This document shows positions 42,089 through 51,200 of a stretch of DNA of 64,000 nt, one piece after another. How positions within the stretch are numbered: position 1 is the first letter of the stretch; every line of letters begins with the position of its first letter. Position numbers and translations under genes: made by a program. The notes under the pieces are model-generated. The model was not told the DNA's origin and made no database searches. It worked only from the letters and a program-made list of their open reading frames with translations. The DNA comes from Patescibacteria group bacterium (GTDB lineage: Bacteria; Patescibacteria; Dojkabacteria; J137): positions 620,001 through 684,000 of the forward strand of contig CAUJCN010000002.1 in the NCBI GenBank assembly GCA_963169855.1, read 5' to 3'.

Positions 42089-43300
42089 ATGACACCACTT
42101 TTAATTCTATTCGGTGCTACAGGAGACTTGGCTTCTCGAAAACTAATCCCATCGCTTTACTACATGTTTACCCAGGGAACTCTAAAGGGAAGGAGAATAG
42201 TAAGCGTGGCTAGAAGAGATTTGTCAGGAGAAAAGTATCACGAGTTTTTAAAGGAGAGCTTGTCTAAGGTCGGAAAATATGACGAAACCGATTTTAAAGC
42301 GTTTTGTGGCCATTTTGAATATTTCCAGCTAGACTTCAGTTCTCAAGATAGTTACGTTAAGCTATCGGAACTGCTAGATGGTCCTTATTGCAATTACACT
42401 AAATTCTTCTACCTAGCAGTTCCTCAGAATATTTATGTAGAGATTCTGCAAAATCTTTCTTCTAGTGGATTGGGACAAGGTGATGCAAGAATTATAATCG
42501 AGAAGCCTTTTGGTTTTGACCGAAAATCTTTTGACGAACTGGAGTTAGTTTTGTCCCAATTTGTGTCCGAAAGTCACATTTATAGGATAGATCATTACTT
42601 AGGAAAGTCAATTTTAAGAAGTTTGCCAAGATTTATTCCGAATCGAGATCAAATCTCTGAAGTTTACGTTAACTCTAACGAAATTCTGGGGGTAGAGAAC
42701 CGAGGAGACTTCTACGACATTAACGGTGCTTTTCGAGATGTCGGAGGTAACCACCTGTTAGAAGCCTTTGCTCTAATATTCAAGGAAGAACAAGACAGAT
42801 TGGAATCTCTAAAACAGATAGTTACACCTTCCGACGAAGAAATTGTAAGCTCATCAAGGATAGGGCAATACGAGGGATACTCAGAAATTGAAGGTGTTCA
42901 AGACGGTTCAATCACAGAGACGTATTTCAACATTACTTTAAAAACAAAAGACGGGATTAAATTAAATTTAGAAGGAGGTAAAGGACTCGCTGAAATAAAA
43001 AAGTATGTAAAAGTGATTTATAAGGATAATTCGGGATTCTATGTGGATTATGGACCTGACCAAAAGGTCTGCGAGATAAAGGACGGGGAAGAATTCGTTT
43101 GCTATGACTTCGAAGATTCAAAAGACCATTACGTTAGAGAGTACGCTATGCTTTTAGAAGAAGCATTTAAATCAAATAAAGAGTATTTTATTTCCAATGA
43201 AGAAGTTGAGGAGCAGTGGAGAATTACAGACGCAATTCTAAAAGTTTGGAGGGACAGGAAGGTAAATTTATTTAAATATAAGAAAGGAGAAAAAATATGA
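42089..43300 (+). CDS. zwf: Glucose-6-phosphate 1-dehydrogenase (short form)
   Basis: A 403-residue enzyme making 6-phosphogluconolactone and NAD(P)H. The nucleotide-binding LFGATGDLASRKLIPSLY starts the protein, and the active site RIDHYLGK is clear. It is about 80 residues shorter than typical G6PDH, trimmed in the C-terminal half. Its last 4 nt overlap gnd as ATGA; here TGA must act as a stop, which fixes the genetic code. An AAGGAG sits 7 nt before the gnd start inside this gene. Confidence 0.94.
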   Translation: MTPLLILFGATGDLASRKLIPSLYYMFTQGTLKGRRIVSVARRDLSGEKYHEFLKESLSKVGKYDETDFKAFCGHFEYFQLDFSSQDSYVKLSELLDGPYCNYTKFFYLAVPQNIYVEILQNLSSSGLGQGDARIIIEKPFGFDRKSFDELELVLSQFVSESHIYRIDHYLGKSILRSLPRFIPNRDQISEVYVNSNEILGVENRGDFYDINGAFRDVGGNHLLEAFALIFKEEQDRLESLKQIVTPSDEEIVSSSRIGQYEGYSEIEGVQDGSITETYFNITLKTKDGIKLNLEGGKGLAEIKKYVKVIYKDNSGFYVDYGPDQKVCEIKDGEEFVCYDFEDSKDHYVREYAMLLEEAFKSNKEYFISNEEVEEQWRITDAILKVWRDRKVNLFKYKKGEKI

Positions 43301-44205
43301 ATCAATCAATAGTAATAGTTGGACTTGGAAAAATGGGTTCAGCATTTGCAAGAAATTTAGTAGACAAGAGAGTAGTCCCAATTTTATTTAATCGAACACA
43401 TTCTATAGCGGAAGATTTAAGTACAGAGTTGGGTGCTACAAGCATCATGGATTTATCTGAGATTGCAAAAATAAAGACTCCTAGGATTGTCGCTACATTT
43501 CTTCCAGGAGGAGAAGCAACTAACGAAATTTACTTCGGCGAAAATGGGATTTTTAACCACCTAAATCCAGGTGATTCGGTAATCGACTTTTCCAATGGAC
43601 ATTTTTCGGACGATATTTCACGTGTGACCGAATTTGACCAAAAAGAAATCAATTACTTTGATTGTGGAATTTCTGGTGGTCCGAATGGAGCACAGTTTGC
43701 GCCATGTATGATGGTGGGTGGAAAATCCGAAGCGTTTGAATCGATAAAAGAATTATTTGAAATAGCAGTTTCAAAAGGGGGTGGCTATCAACTAGTGGGG
43801 GATTCTGGAGCAGGTCACTTCGCTAAAATGGTTCATAATGGAATAGAGTACGGAATGATGCAATCAATCGCGGAAGGATTTAATATGCTTAAAAACTCTG
43901 ATTACGATTTCAATTTACAAAAGATCGCTGATCTTTATTCAAAGGGAAGTGTGATTGAGTCTAAATTAATTGATTCTTTGAAAGAAGGTTTTGGACAATA
44001 TGGAGATTTGTCCGAATTTAGTGGGATCGTAGAGAATACTGGAACGGGGCAGTGGTTTGTAGAGGAAGCCAAAAAGAAGTCTTTAGATCATCAATCTATC
44101 GAAGCAGCAGTTGATTTTAGGCTAAATTCACCTAATCATATGACTTTTACGGGTAAAATCCTCTCTGTAATGCGTTCTATCTTTGGAGGACACTCAATCG
44201 TATGA
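43297..44205 (+). CDS. gnd: 6-phosphogluconate dehydrogenase (short form)
   Basis: A 302-residue decarboxylating dehydrogenase giving ribulose 5-phosphate. Rossmann start IVGLGKMGSAFARNLV, substrate motif DCGISGGPNGA, and the catalytic Lys and Asn in GHFAKMVHNGIEYGMMQ. The short length (about 300 rather than 470) marks the GndA/YqeC-like class, often NAD-dependent. It overlaps zwf and tal by 4 nt each, with good ribosome sites (AAGGAG here, GGAGG before tal), so the operon genes are coupled. Confidence 0.95.
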   Translation: MNQSIVIVGLGKMGSAFARNLVDKRVVPILFNRTHSIAEDLSTELGATSIMDLSEIAKIKTPRIVATFLPGGEATNEIYFGENGIFNHLNPGDSVIDFSNGHFSDDISRVTEFDQKEINYFDCGISGGPNGAQFAPCMMVGGKSEAFESIKELFEIAVSKGGGYQLVGDSGAGHFAKMVHNGIEYGMMQSIAEGFNMLKNSDYDFNLQKIADLYSKGSVIESKLIDSLKEGFGQYGDLSEFSGIVENTGTGQWFVEEAKKKSLDHQSIEAAVDFRLNSPNHMTFTGKILSVMRSIFGGHSIV

Positions 44206-45056
44206 AACCACAAGGATTACAGACACTAATCTATCTTGATGGCTGTGACGCTAAGGATACGCAAGAGATCAAAAATGAACTAGGATTTCTGGATGGACAG
44301 ACTACAAACCCTACATTACTCAGTAAAAATAGTGATATTAGAAAGATGCTTGATTCTGGTAAGAAATTCTCAGAATCGGAATTGTTAGAACTATATAAGT
44401 CTGAAATTCAGAGAATTGACTCAATTATAGGAGGAGGATCAATATCTGTAGAGGTTTACGCTGATGATACGAGTACAGTAGAAGATCTTGTAGCTCAAGG
44501 TCTCAAATTCTCCAAGTGGGCAAAGAATATCCATGTTAAAGTTCCTGCGACATTAATTGGGTTGGGTGCTATGAATAAATTACTAAATTCGGGTATTCAG
44601 GTTAATGTAACGCTTTGTTTCTCGCAAGAGCAAGGTGCTGCTATAAGTGCCCTAAGCAGGGGGTTTGATAACGTTTACGTATCACCTTTTATAGGCAGGC
44701 TGGACGATATTGGTCAAGATGGAATGAGCTTGGTAGAGAATATCTATAGAATGTATTCTGAACAAAACGACCATCACGTAAGAACTTTAGCAGCTAGCGT
44801 CAGAGACGTTTCTCAGCTAGTCAGAGCAATTGAGGTAGGAGCTGAAATAGTTACTGCTTCAAAAAAGGTGCTTATCGAGTGGAAAGATCGAGGATTCCCT
44901 TTAAAATTAGATCAAGAATACCAGAGAAAAGGAAGTCCGATTCCATACCAAGACTTCCCTTTGGACGAACCTTTGAACTTCTATAATCTTAATCACGAAT
45001 TGACTTCAAAAGGTCAGACCCAATTCGCTGAAGATTGGAAGAGCATGATAGAATAG
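44202..45056 (+). CDS. tal: Transaldolase
   Basis: A 284-residue TIM-barrel aldolase moving three-carbon units. LIYLDGCDAKDTQEI and DGQTTNPTLLSKN form the start of the barrel. The Schiff-base Lys is in IHVKVPATLIGLGA. SPFIGRLDDIGQDG is the phosphate site. Size lies between the fructose-6-phosphate aldolase-like class (about 220) and classic TalB (about 317). Last gene of the PPP set; fmt follows with its own -10 inside the tal 3' end. Confidence 0.94.
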   Translation: MKPQGLQTLIYLDGCDAKDTQEIKNELGFLDGQTTNPTLLSKNSDIRKMLDSGKKFSESELLELYKSEIQRIDSIIGGGSISVEVYADDTSTVEDLVAQGLKFSKWAKNIHVKVPATLIGLGAMNKLLNSGIQVNVTLCFSQEQGAAISALSRGFDNVYVSPFIGRLDDIGQDGMSLVENIYRMYSEQNDHHVRTLAASVRDVSQLVRAIEVGAEIVTASKKVLIEWKDRGFPLKLDQEYQRKGSPIPYQDFPLDEPLNFYNLNHELTSKGQTQFAEDWKSMIE

Positions 45057-45060
45057 CTCT

Positions 45061-45990
45061 ATGAAAACAAGGACACTTTTCTTCGGTTCGGGCAGTTTTG
45101 CCAAAGAAATTTTGAAGACTCTCACAGAGTTAGATTTTGTAGAACTTGTTGGTGTTGTAACTCAACCAGACAAACCGTTCGGTAGAAAAAAGGAACTTAA
45201 GCCTACGGAGCTTGGAGAATATGCACAGTCATTAAATTTATCGCCAATTTTTAAACCTGAGAGAATAAAGCTGGAGGGAGAATCTATTCTTGATCAAACG
45301 CAACCAGAACTTATTATAGTTGCTGCATATGGTCAGATAATTCCTAACTTCGTTCTAGAATATCCTAAGTACAAATGCTTGAATCTACATGGCTCAATTC
45401 TGCCTGAGTTGAGAGGTGCTGTGCCTGTTCAAATGTCGATTCTCCAAGGATTAACCGAGACAGGGACAACTCTTCAGATAATGTCGGAAAAAATGGATGA
45501 AGGAGATATAGTGAGAAGCTCGAAAATTGAAATCCGGAATTCGAAAAATGCTGAGGATCTAATGTCTGAACTTAGTATTTTGGGAGCTCAGATTTTAAAA
45601 GATTGTTTGCAAGATTATGTAGACGGAAAAATAACTCCCGTTCCTCAGGATCATTCAAAAGCGACGTACTGTTACAAAGAAGATTTGGCTAAAGAAAAAG
45701 CTGAGATCACCTCAGAAACTTCAATTGATGTTGCCGAGAGGATGGTAAGGGCTTTCTACCCTTGGCCATTAGCTTGGTTTAAGAATAAGGAAGAAAAGAT
45801 AATTCAGATTCACGAAGCTGTTTTGTCAGCATTTAATCCAAACTTACCCGCGATGACTTTGTTCAGGAAGGATAAATCGCTTTTCTTGCAGCTTAAAGAT
45901 GGAGTTTTGGAACTTAAAAGAGTAAAGCTCGAAGGTAAGCCAGAAATGGGTTCGCCAGAGTATTTGTTCATGTCCGAATCTAATCTATGA
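45061..45990 (+). CDS. fmt: Methionyl-tRNA formyltransferase
   Basis: A 309-residue enzyme that formylates initiator Met-tRNA. Signs: FFGSGSFAKEILKTL, VVTQPDKPFGRKKEL and the active-site region LNLHGSILPELRGAVPVQ (normally NxHxSxLPxxRG). The C-terminal OB-like domain is present. TAGAAT (45049-45054) ends 6 nt before the ATG, inside the end of tal, so it can be transcribed leaderless as well as from the PPP operon. It overlaps umuC by 4 nt. Confidence 0.95.
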   Translation: MKTRTLFFGSGSFAKEILKTLTELDFVELVGVVTQPDKPFGRKKELKPTELGEYAQSLNLSPIFKPERIKLEGESILDQTQPELIIVAAYGQIIPNFVLEYPKYKCLNLHGSILPELRGAVPVQMSILQGLTETGTTLQIMSEKMDEGDIVRSSKIEIRNSKNAEDLMSELSILGAQILKDCLQDYVDGKITPVPQDHSKATYCYKEDLAKEKAEITSETSIDVAERMVRAFYPWPLAWFKNKEEKIIQIHEAVLSAFNPNLPAMTLFRKDKSLFLQLKDGVLELKRVKLEGKPEMGSPEYLFMSESNL

Positions 45991-47279
45991 CCCCTGTAGA
46001 ATCCAAATCTAAAAGAATCTACGCTTTAGTAGATTGCAACAATTTCTACGCTTCCTGTGAGCGTTTGTTCCGTCCAGAGCTTAATGGAAAACCTGTAGTT
46101 GTTCTTTCTAATAACGATGGATGCGTAATTGCTAGATCAAATGAAGCAAAGGACTTGGGAATTCCTATGGGAGCTGCAGCATTCAAGTTTAGAGATATTT
46201 TCGAAAAATATAATATTAACCTATTTTCGACAAACTTCACTCTTTATGGAGATATTTCGAACAGAGTAATGAGTCTTCTGCGGGAAATGTCTCCGCAGCT
46301 AGAAATATATTCTGTAGATGAAGCGTTTATGATTTTTGATAATGCAGGTTTCGACATAGAGGAATACTGTAGAAAAACAGTAGATAGAGTTTACAAGGAA
46401 GTCGGAATTCCTATTTCAATTGGAATCGCAAAAACAAAAACATTAGCGAAGCTTGGGAATAAAATTGCTAAGGATAATCCAACTATATATAAAGGAGTAT
46501 TTAATTTTGAAACCGTGGAAAGCATGGATGACATACTGAGGCCTTTGAGAGTGGAGAAAGTTTGGGGAATCGGGAGAAAAAATACGAAGAGGTTAAACGA
46601 GCTTGGGATTTATAATGTTCTGGAGCTAAAAAATGCTGATAGAGCAGTGATAAAGAGTTTTCTTACGGTTTCGGGAGAAAGAACTTTGTTGGAGCTAAAT
46701 GGAATTCCTTGCATAGAAATGGAAGAGTCTGAAATTAAAAATACCATACTTACCTCCAGAACTTTCGCTAAAACAACTAATGATTTAAAACATCTTAAAG
46801 AAGCAGTCTCTAGTTTTGCCTCGCGTGCTGCAGAAAAGCTAAGAATGGATGAATGTGCTTGCACCTTTGTGACTGTTTATATCTCGACGAACTACCATAA
46901 AGAGACAGACGATCAGTATGAAGCGTCTTGGACAGAAACTTCGATTAGCCCAATAAACTATACTCCCAATATTATTAAATTGGGTATGGAGGCTCTGAAG
47001 AAAATTTATAAACCTGAATTCAAATACAAGAGGTTAGGAATAGTTTTATCGGGGATTGTTCCTGCGTCCGAAACAGTGGTTAGTTTATTTCAGACAAATG
47101 AAGACCAAAAAGTAAAAGAAAATATTTTAGGTGGTTTGATAGACAAAATAAATAGTGTGGAGGGGAGAGACTTTGTCAGATTTGCTTCCTCGGGTCATGG
47201 AGATGCCTGGAGAATGGGACAACATATGGTTTCAAACCGATATACGACCGATTGGAATGAGTTGCTAGAAATTGAATGA
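45987..47279 (+). CDS. umuC: Y-family DNA polymerase V subunit UmuC
   Basis: A 430-residue translesion polymerase. It opens with YALVDCNNFYASCERLFRPEL and LSNNDGCVIARSNEAKDLGI, both specific to UmuC rather than DinB. The catalytic SVDEAF is at about residue 109. The little-finger domain and the UmuC C-terminal tail follow. It normally needs cleaved UmuD; a umuD homologue lies 12 kb away at 58970-59413. It overlaps fmt by 4 nt, so it may be expressed with a housekeeping gene rather than only on damage. Confidence 0.95.
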   Translation: MTPVESKSKRIYALVDCNNFYASCERLFRPELNGKPVVVLSNNDGCVIARSNEAKDLGIPMGAAAFKFRDIFEKYNINLFSTNFTLYGDISNRVMSLLREMSPQLEIYSVDEAFMIFDNAGFDIEEYCRKTVDRVYKEVGIPISIGIAKTKTLAKLGNKIAKDNPTIYKGVFNFETVESMDDILRPLRVEKVWGIGRKNTKRLNELGIYNVLELKNADRAVIKSFLTVSGERTLLELNGIPCIEMEESEIKNTILTSRTFAKTTNDLKHLKEAVSSFASRAAEKLRMDECACTFVTVYISTNYHKETDDQYEASWTETSISPINYTPNIIKLGMEALKKIYKPEFKYKRLGIVLSGIVPASETVVSLFQTNEDQKVKENILGGLIDKINSVEGRDFVRFASSGHGDAWRMGQHMVSNRYTTDWNELLEIE

Positions 47280-47352
47280 TTCGGACTTGAAATTGTCCCA
47301 AATATTTACTATACTTTCTTAAGAATTTTATAGATATTAATTATTTATTTGT

Positions 47353-48051
47353 ATGAATTATCAGCAAAACCAAAATGGAATGATGCCAATGCAACAGCAA
47401 CAGGCGCCTAGCTTAAAAGCTAACAAAATGAACAGATCTATGGGCTTCGAGCAATTGATGCCTCTTATTTCTTTCGTGCTAATTGTAGGAATCTTTCTAA
47501 TGACAGCTTACGCATTGTTCTTTAATGCAAGTGAATCTGTAACACAGAGAATCTTACGAAAGGCTAGCCAAGTTACAACTCTAAACAACAACGAAATGTT
47601 GGGTGCAGCAGTTGTTCAAATTGAAGATGTTGAATCACTAAAGTCAGAGAATGAAATTCAAAAAGAGATTTACAAAGACGTTCAGAATGGAGACTTTGCA
47701 GTAGTATTATCAAACAGAATGATCATCTACCGAGAAGCTTCACACCAAAAGATTTACGAGGGAAATACTCCATCACAGGAGCTAAACTCAAGAAATCAAG
47801 CTCAATTAAATACAATTAGTGAAGCTGCAAAAACTGATGGAATCATTCCACAGGACTCAACATCAACTCCTCAAGTTCTTGTTGTAACAGATGTGGCTCA
47901 ACTACAATCTCAGAATCCAGAGTTCTATGCTAATGTTCAAGCTAACGACTTGTTAGTAATCTATGCTGCAGAGAGTAAGATCTTTGTATTTAGACCATCT
48001 ACAAATCAAATTGTTCAAAAAGGTAACGTAACTACAAACATTACATTGTAG
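47353..48051 (+). CDS. Hypothetical single-pass membrane protein (232 aa)
   Basis: Not recognised. A Gln/Met-rich N-terminus (about 1-30, NYQQNQNGMMPMQQQQ) precedes one membrane helix (about 37-58). The extracytoplasmic domain then appears to contain two similar halves with the pattern FAVVLSNRMIIYR and DLLVIYAAESKIFVFR. A short internal repeat of about 60-90 residues is likely. It is followed by an intrinsic terminator and lies upstream of the giant surface protein gene. Confidence 0.7.
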   Translation: MNYQQNQNGMMPMQQQQAPSLKANKMNRSMGFEQLMPLISFVLIVGIFLMTAYALFFNASESVTQRILRKASQVTTLNNNEMLGAAVVQIEDVESLKSENEIQKEIYKDVQNGDFAVVLSNRMIIYREASHQKIYEGNTPSQELNSRNQAQLNTISEAAKTDGIIPQDSTSTPQVLVVTDVAQLQSQNPEFYANVQANDLLVIYAAESKIFVFRPSTNQIVQKGNVTTNITL

Positions 48052-48069
48052 CTCCAAATTAACTTCTAA

Positions 48070-48104
48070 AACCCTGAATGGGAGCAGTCTCATTCAGGGT
48101 TTTT
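48070..48104 (+). terminator. Intrinsic terminator
   Basis: AACCCTGAATG pairs with CATTCAGGGTT (11 bp perfect) and is followed by Ts, 18 nt after the stop of the 232-residue membrane protein. Confidence 0.92.
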
Positions 48105-48218
48105 ATTGACTTATACTTTTCTTTCTGTTTAAATAAAGTAGTTGGCAATAACTTGTACTTTGTGGCCATCTTAAAAAAGTTCTTGGAAAAATGAAACTCA
48201 AACTTTTTTTACATAATA

Positions 48219-48247
48219 TTGACTTCAGTTTTCTTTTTTGTTTAACT
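48219..48247 (+). promoter_or_regulatory. Promoter of the giant surface protein gene
   Basis: TTGACT (48219-48224) and TTAACT (48242-48247) are 17 nt apart. A GGAG lies at about 48251 before the ATG at 48270. Confidence 0.55.
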
Positions 48248-48269
48248 GTAGGAGTACTAATAAAAAATA

Positions 48270-51200
48270 ATGCACATAAAACTATTTGTATCTAAAACCT
48301 TAAGAGTGAGAGCCCTTGTCATATTGGCAGTACTTGCATTTTTATTTGTACCTACAACAGTTTCAGCATCATCAAACACCCTAAACTTCCAAAGTAAGAT
48401 AGTAAACCTAGTAGATGGAACAAACATCGACACAGGAACCCCAGCTTGCGTAGTAGCAGGAAACGGAAACGATTCATGTGACTTTAGAGTAAACATCTTC
48501 GATGCATCAAGTGGAGGAAATCTATTATTCAGCGAAGATCACACAGATACAGAAATTGGACACTACAACGGAATATTCAATCTAGAAATAAACAGCGTTT
48601 GTAACGTAGTAAGTGATACAGGAACAGATGGTAATTGGACTGATGCAGGAAATGGATGTATATCAAATGGAGGAGTAGACTTCTCAGCAACAGATCTATG
48701 GATAGAAATAGAATTTGACCCAACAGGCACTTCAACATTTTCAGAAACATTTAGTAGAGTAGAAATCAGAGATGTAGCTTCTGCTAGATATGCTGTACAC
48801 GCAAGTTATATTGATGGGTACACTTCTGGAGACTTCGTATTCTTTAAACCAAATGCAGTACAAACAACAACAAGTACTAATACATTAATAAATTTAGAAA
48901 CAACAGCAAATACAGCAAATCCTCTTTTAGTATTTAACGAGAATGGAGCGGGCACACCTGATTTATTAAGATTACAAAATACAGGTAACTCTGTATTCAC
49001 AGTAGCAAACGATGGAAGAGTAGGAGTATTTGTAGCTCCAACAGCAGACACAGCATTAAGAATAGAGTCAGCATTACAATCAACATACAACGCAGGTAAC
49101 TACGATCCTCTAACTGTTATTACAACAAATGATACGACAGGAGGAAGAACATATGGAGTAAGATCGGTAATTAATACAGGAGCAGCAAATGCACCCGGAT
49201 CATTAAGAGCTTTAAGAGGAGAGATTCTATATTCATCAAGTGGATCATCAGCAGGATTTATGACGCCCGTAAGTGCATTTATGCATGTAACGGGAGGAAC
49301 ACTAACTGGAACAGCAGTGGGACTTTCAGGAACAACAAGAAACACAGCAGGTGTAGTAGGTACACTACAAAACATTAACTCATTCGCAGAAAACTTGATA
49401 GGAGGAACAGTAGCAACACACCAAAATGGTTACTTCAATCATAGTAATGCTGGTACAGTGACTGGAAGAATGGCTAACCATTCTCTTTTTTCATCCAATA
49501 CTAACACTGTAGGCGAATTTTACTTAGGTACAGAAATCTTTCTATTAAATGGCCCCGCGGGGTTTGTTGATAGGGGTATGATCGGTATTGCAAGCAATGT
49601 TGGTAATGAAGGAATAGTAGACGAAGACTTTTTAGGAATACAAAACCTTGTAACAAATTCTGTAGGCGGTACAGTTAATCAGACAATGTTTGGACTACGA
49701 ACACAAGTAACGAATGACGGAACTATCTTAGGCGACCTAATTGGATACGATTATGCTTTATTTAATACTGGGACAGTAACAGGAAATACTTATGGATACA
49801 GAGGATCTGACCCATATTCAACAGTAATCTTAAATGACTTTACAAATTCACTTTCCATATCAGCATCTGGGGATGTAGCGTTAAATGGAGGAGTAATTTC
49901 AACAACAAATGCTGGTACACTGGATATGTTCGCAAGCAATGTAACTACCCTTAACTTCGGTAGAACTGGAGCAAACGGAACTCTTAACTTAATGGGAGGG
50001 GATTCGGATACTGGTTGTACACTTAACGGAGTAACTGGAGACTTCTCTTGTACTGGTACGATTATTGGTAGCGTATCTGGAGCATTCTTTGAGGATGGTG
50101 GAAATTCATTTGGAGGTACAGCAGTATTAGGTACAAACGATACTTTCAACCTAGAAATTGAAACTGATGGATCTACTGCAATTATCATCGATACAAATCA
50201 AGATGTAGATATACTACAAGCATTAACCGTAGGAGGAGATTTTTACTCTCAAGCATTTGCTGGATTTGGAATTAATCCAACTTCGACAGCATTCGCAACA
50301 TTTGCGGGTGCCTCTGTTAACGAAGCATCTTTAAATATTGATAGTTCTTTTGGAACAGATGTGGCCGCACCAAATAGTGGAGACTTATGGTGGAACGGTA
50401 CAGAGCTGTTCTTTTATGATGGAACTTCTAATGTAGACTTGTTAGGTGGAGGGGTTTGCGCAACTTGTTTTGAACAAGGTGGAAATAGTTTTGGAGCTGC
50501 TGCAGTTCTTGGAACAAATGATACCAATGCATTAAGTTTTGAAACAAACGGAGTTACAAGAGCTACCTTCGATACAGCAAATGGACTAAGCTTTGGAAAT
50601 GGAATTGCAATTACTTCTGGAGCAGGTACAGCAATATCAGTTACTACTGGAACAACTGGAGCACTAACTCTGGATTCTGGAACAACAGGGGCTGTTAACC
50701 TAGGAACTAATGCAAATGCTAAGACTATAACAATTGGAAATGTAACTGGAGCAACGGGAATTGTTCAAAGAGTCGGTACAGGAAACTTTTCACTAGATGG
50801 TGTGGGTGGTTCAACTTATTCAATAGGGGCATCGACAGTAGCAGGAACAATAACAGTAGGAGGAACAGCACAGACAGGAACTATGACACTTGGTTCATCC
50901 TCAGCAGCTAACATAATCAACTTGGGAACCGGAACTGGAGCAACAACAATTAACATAGGAAACAATAATGCTGGGGCTATAAATGTCGGAACATCTGCAA
51001 ACGCGCAAACAATTACAATAGGAAGTACGAATACTTCTTCGACACTAATTCAAAGGGTTGGAACAGGAAATTTCAGTTTGGATGGAGTTGGAGGATCGAC
51101 TTACACTGTAGGAGCATCAACAGTAGCTGGCACAATCACAATCGGTGGAACAGCACAAACAGGAACAATGACACTTGGTTCATCCTCAGCAGCTAACATA

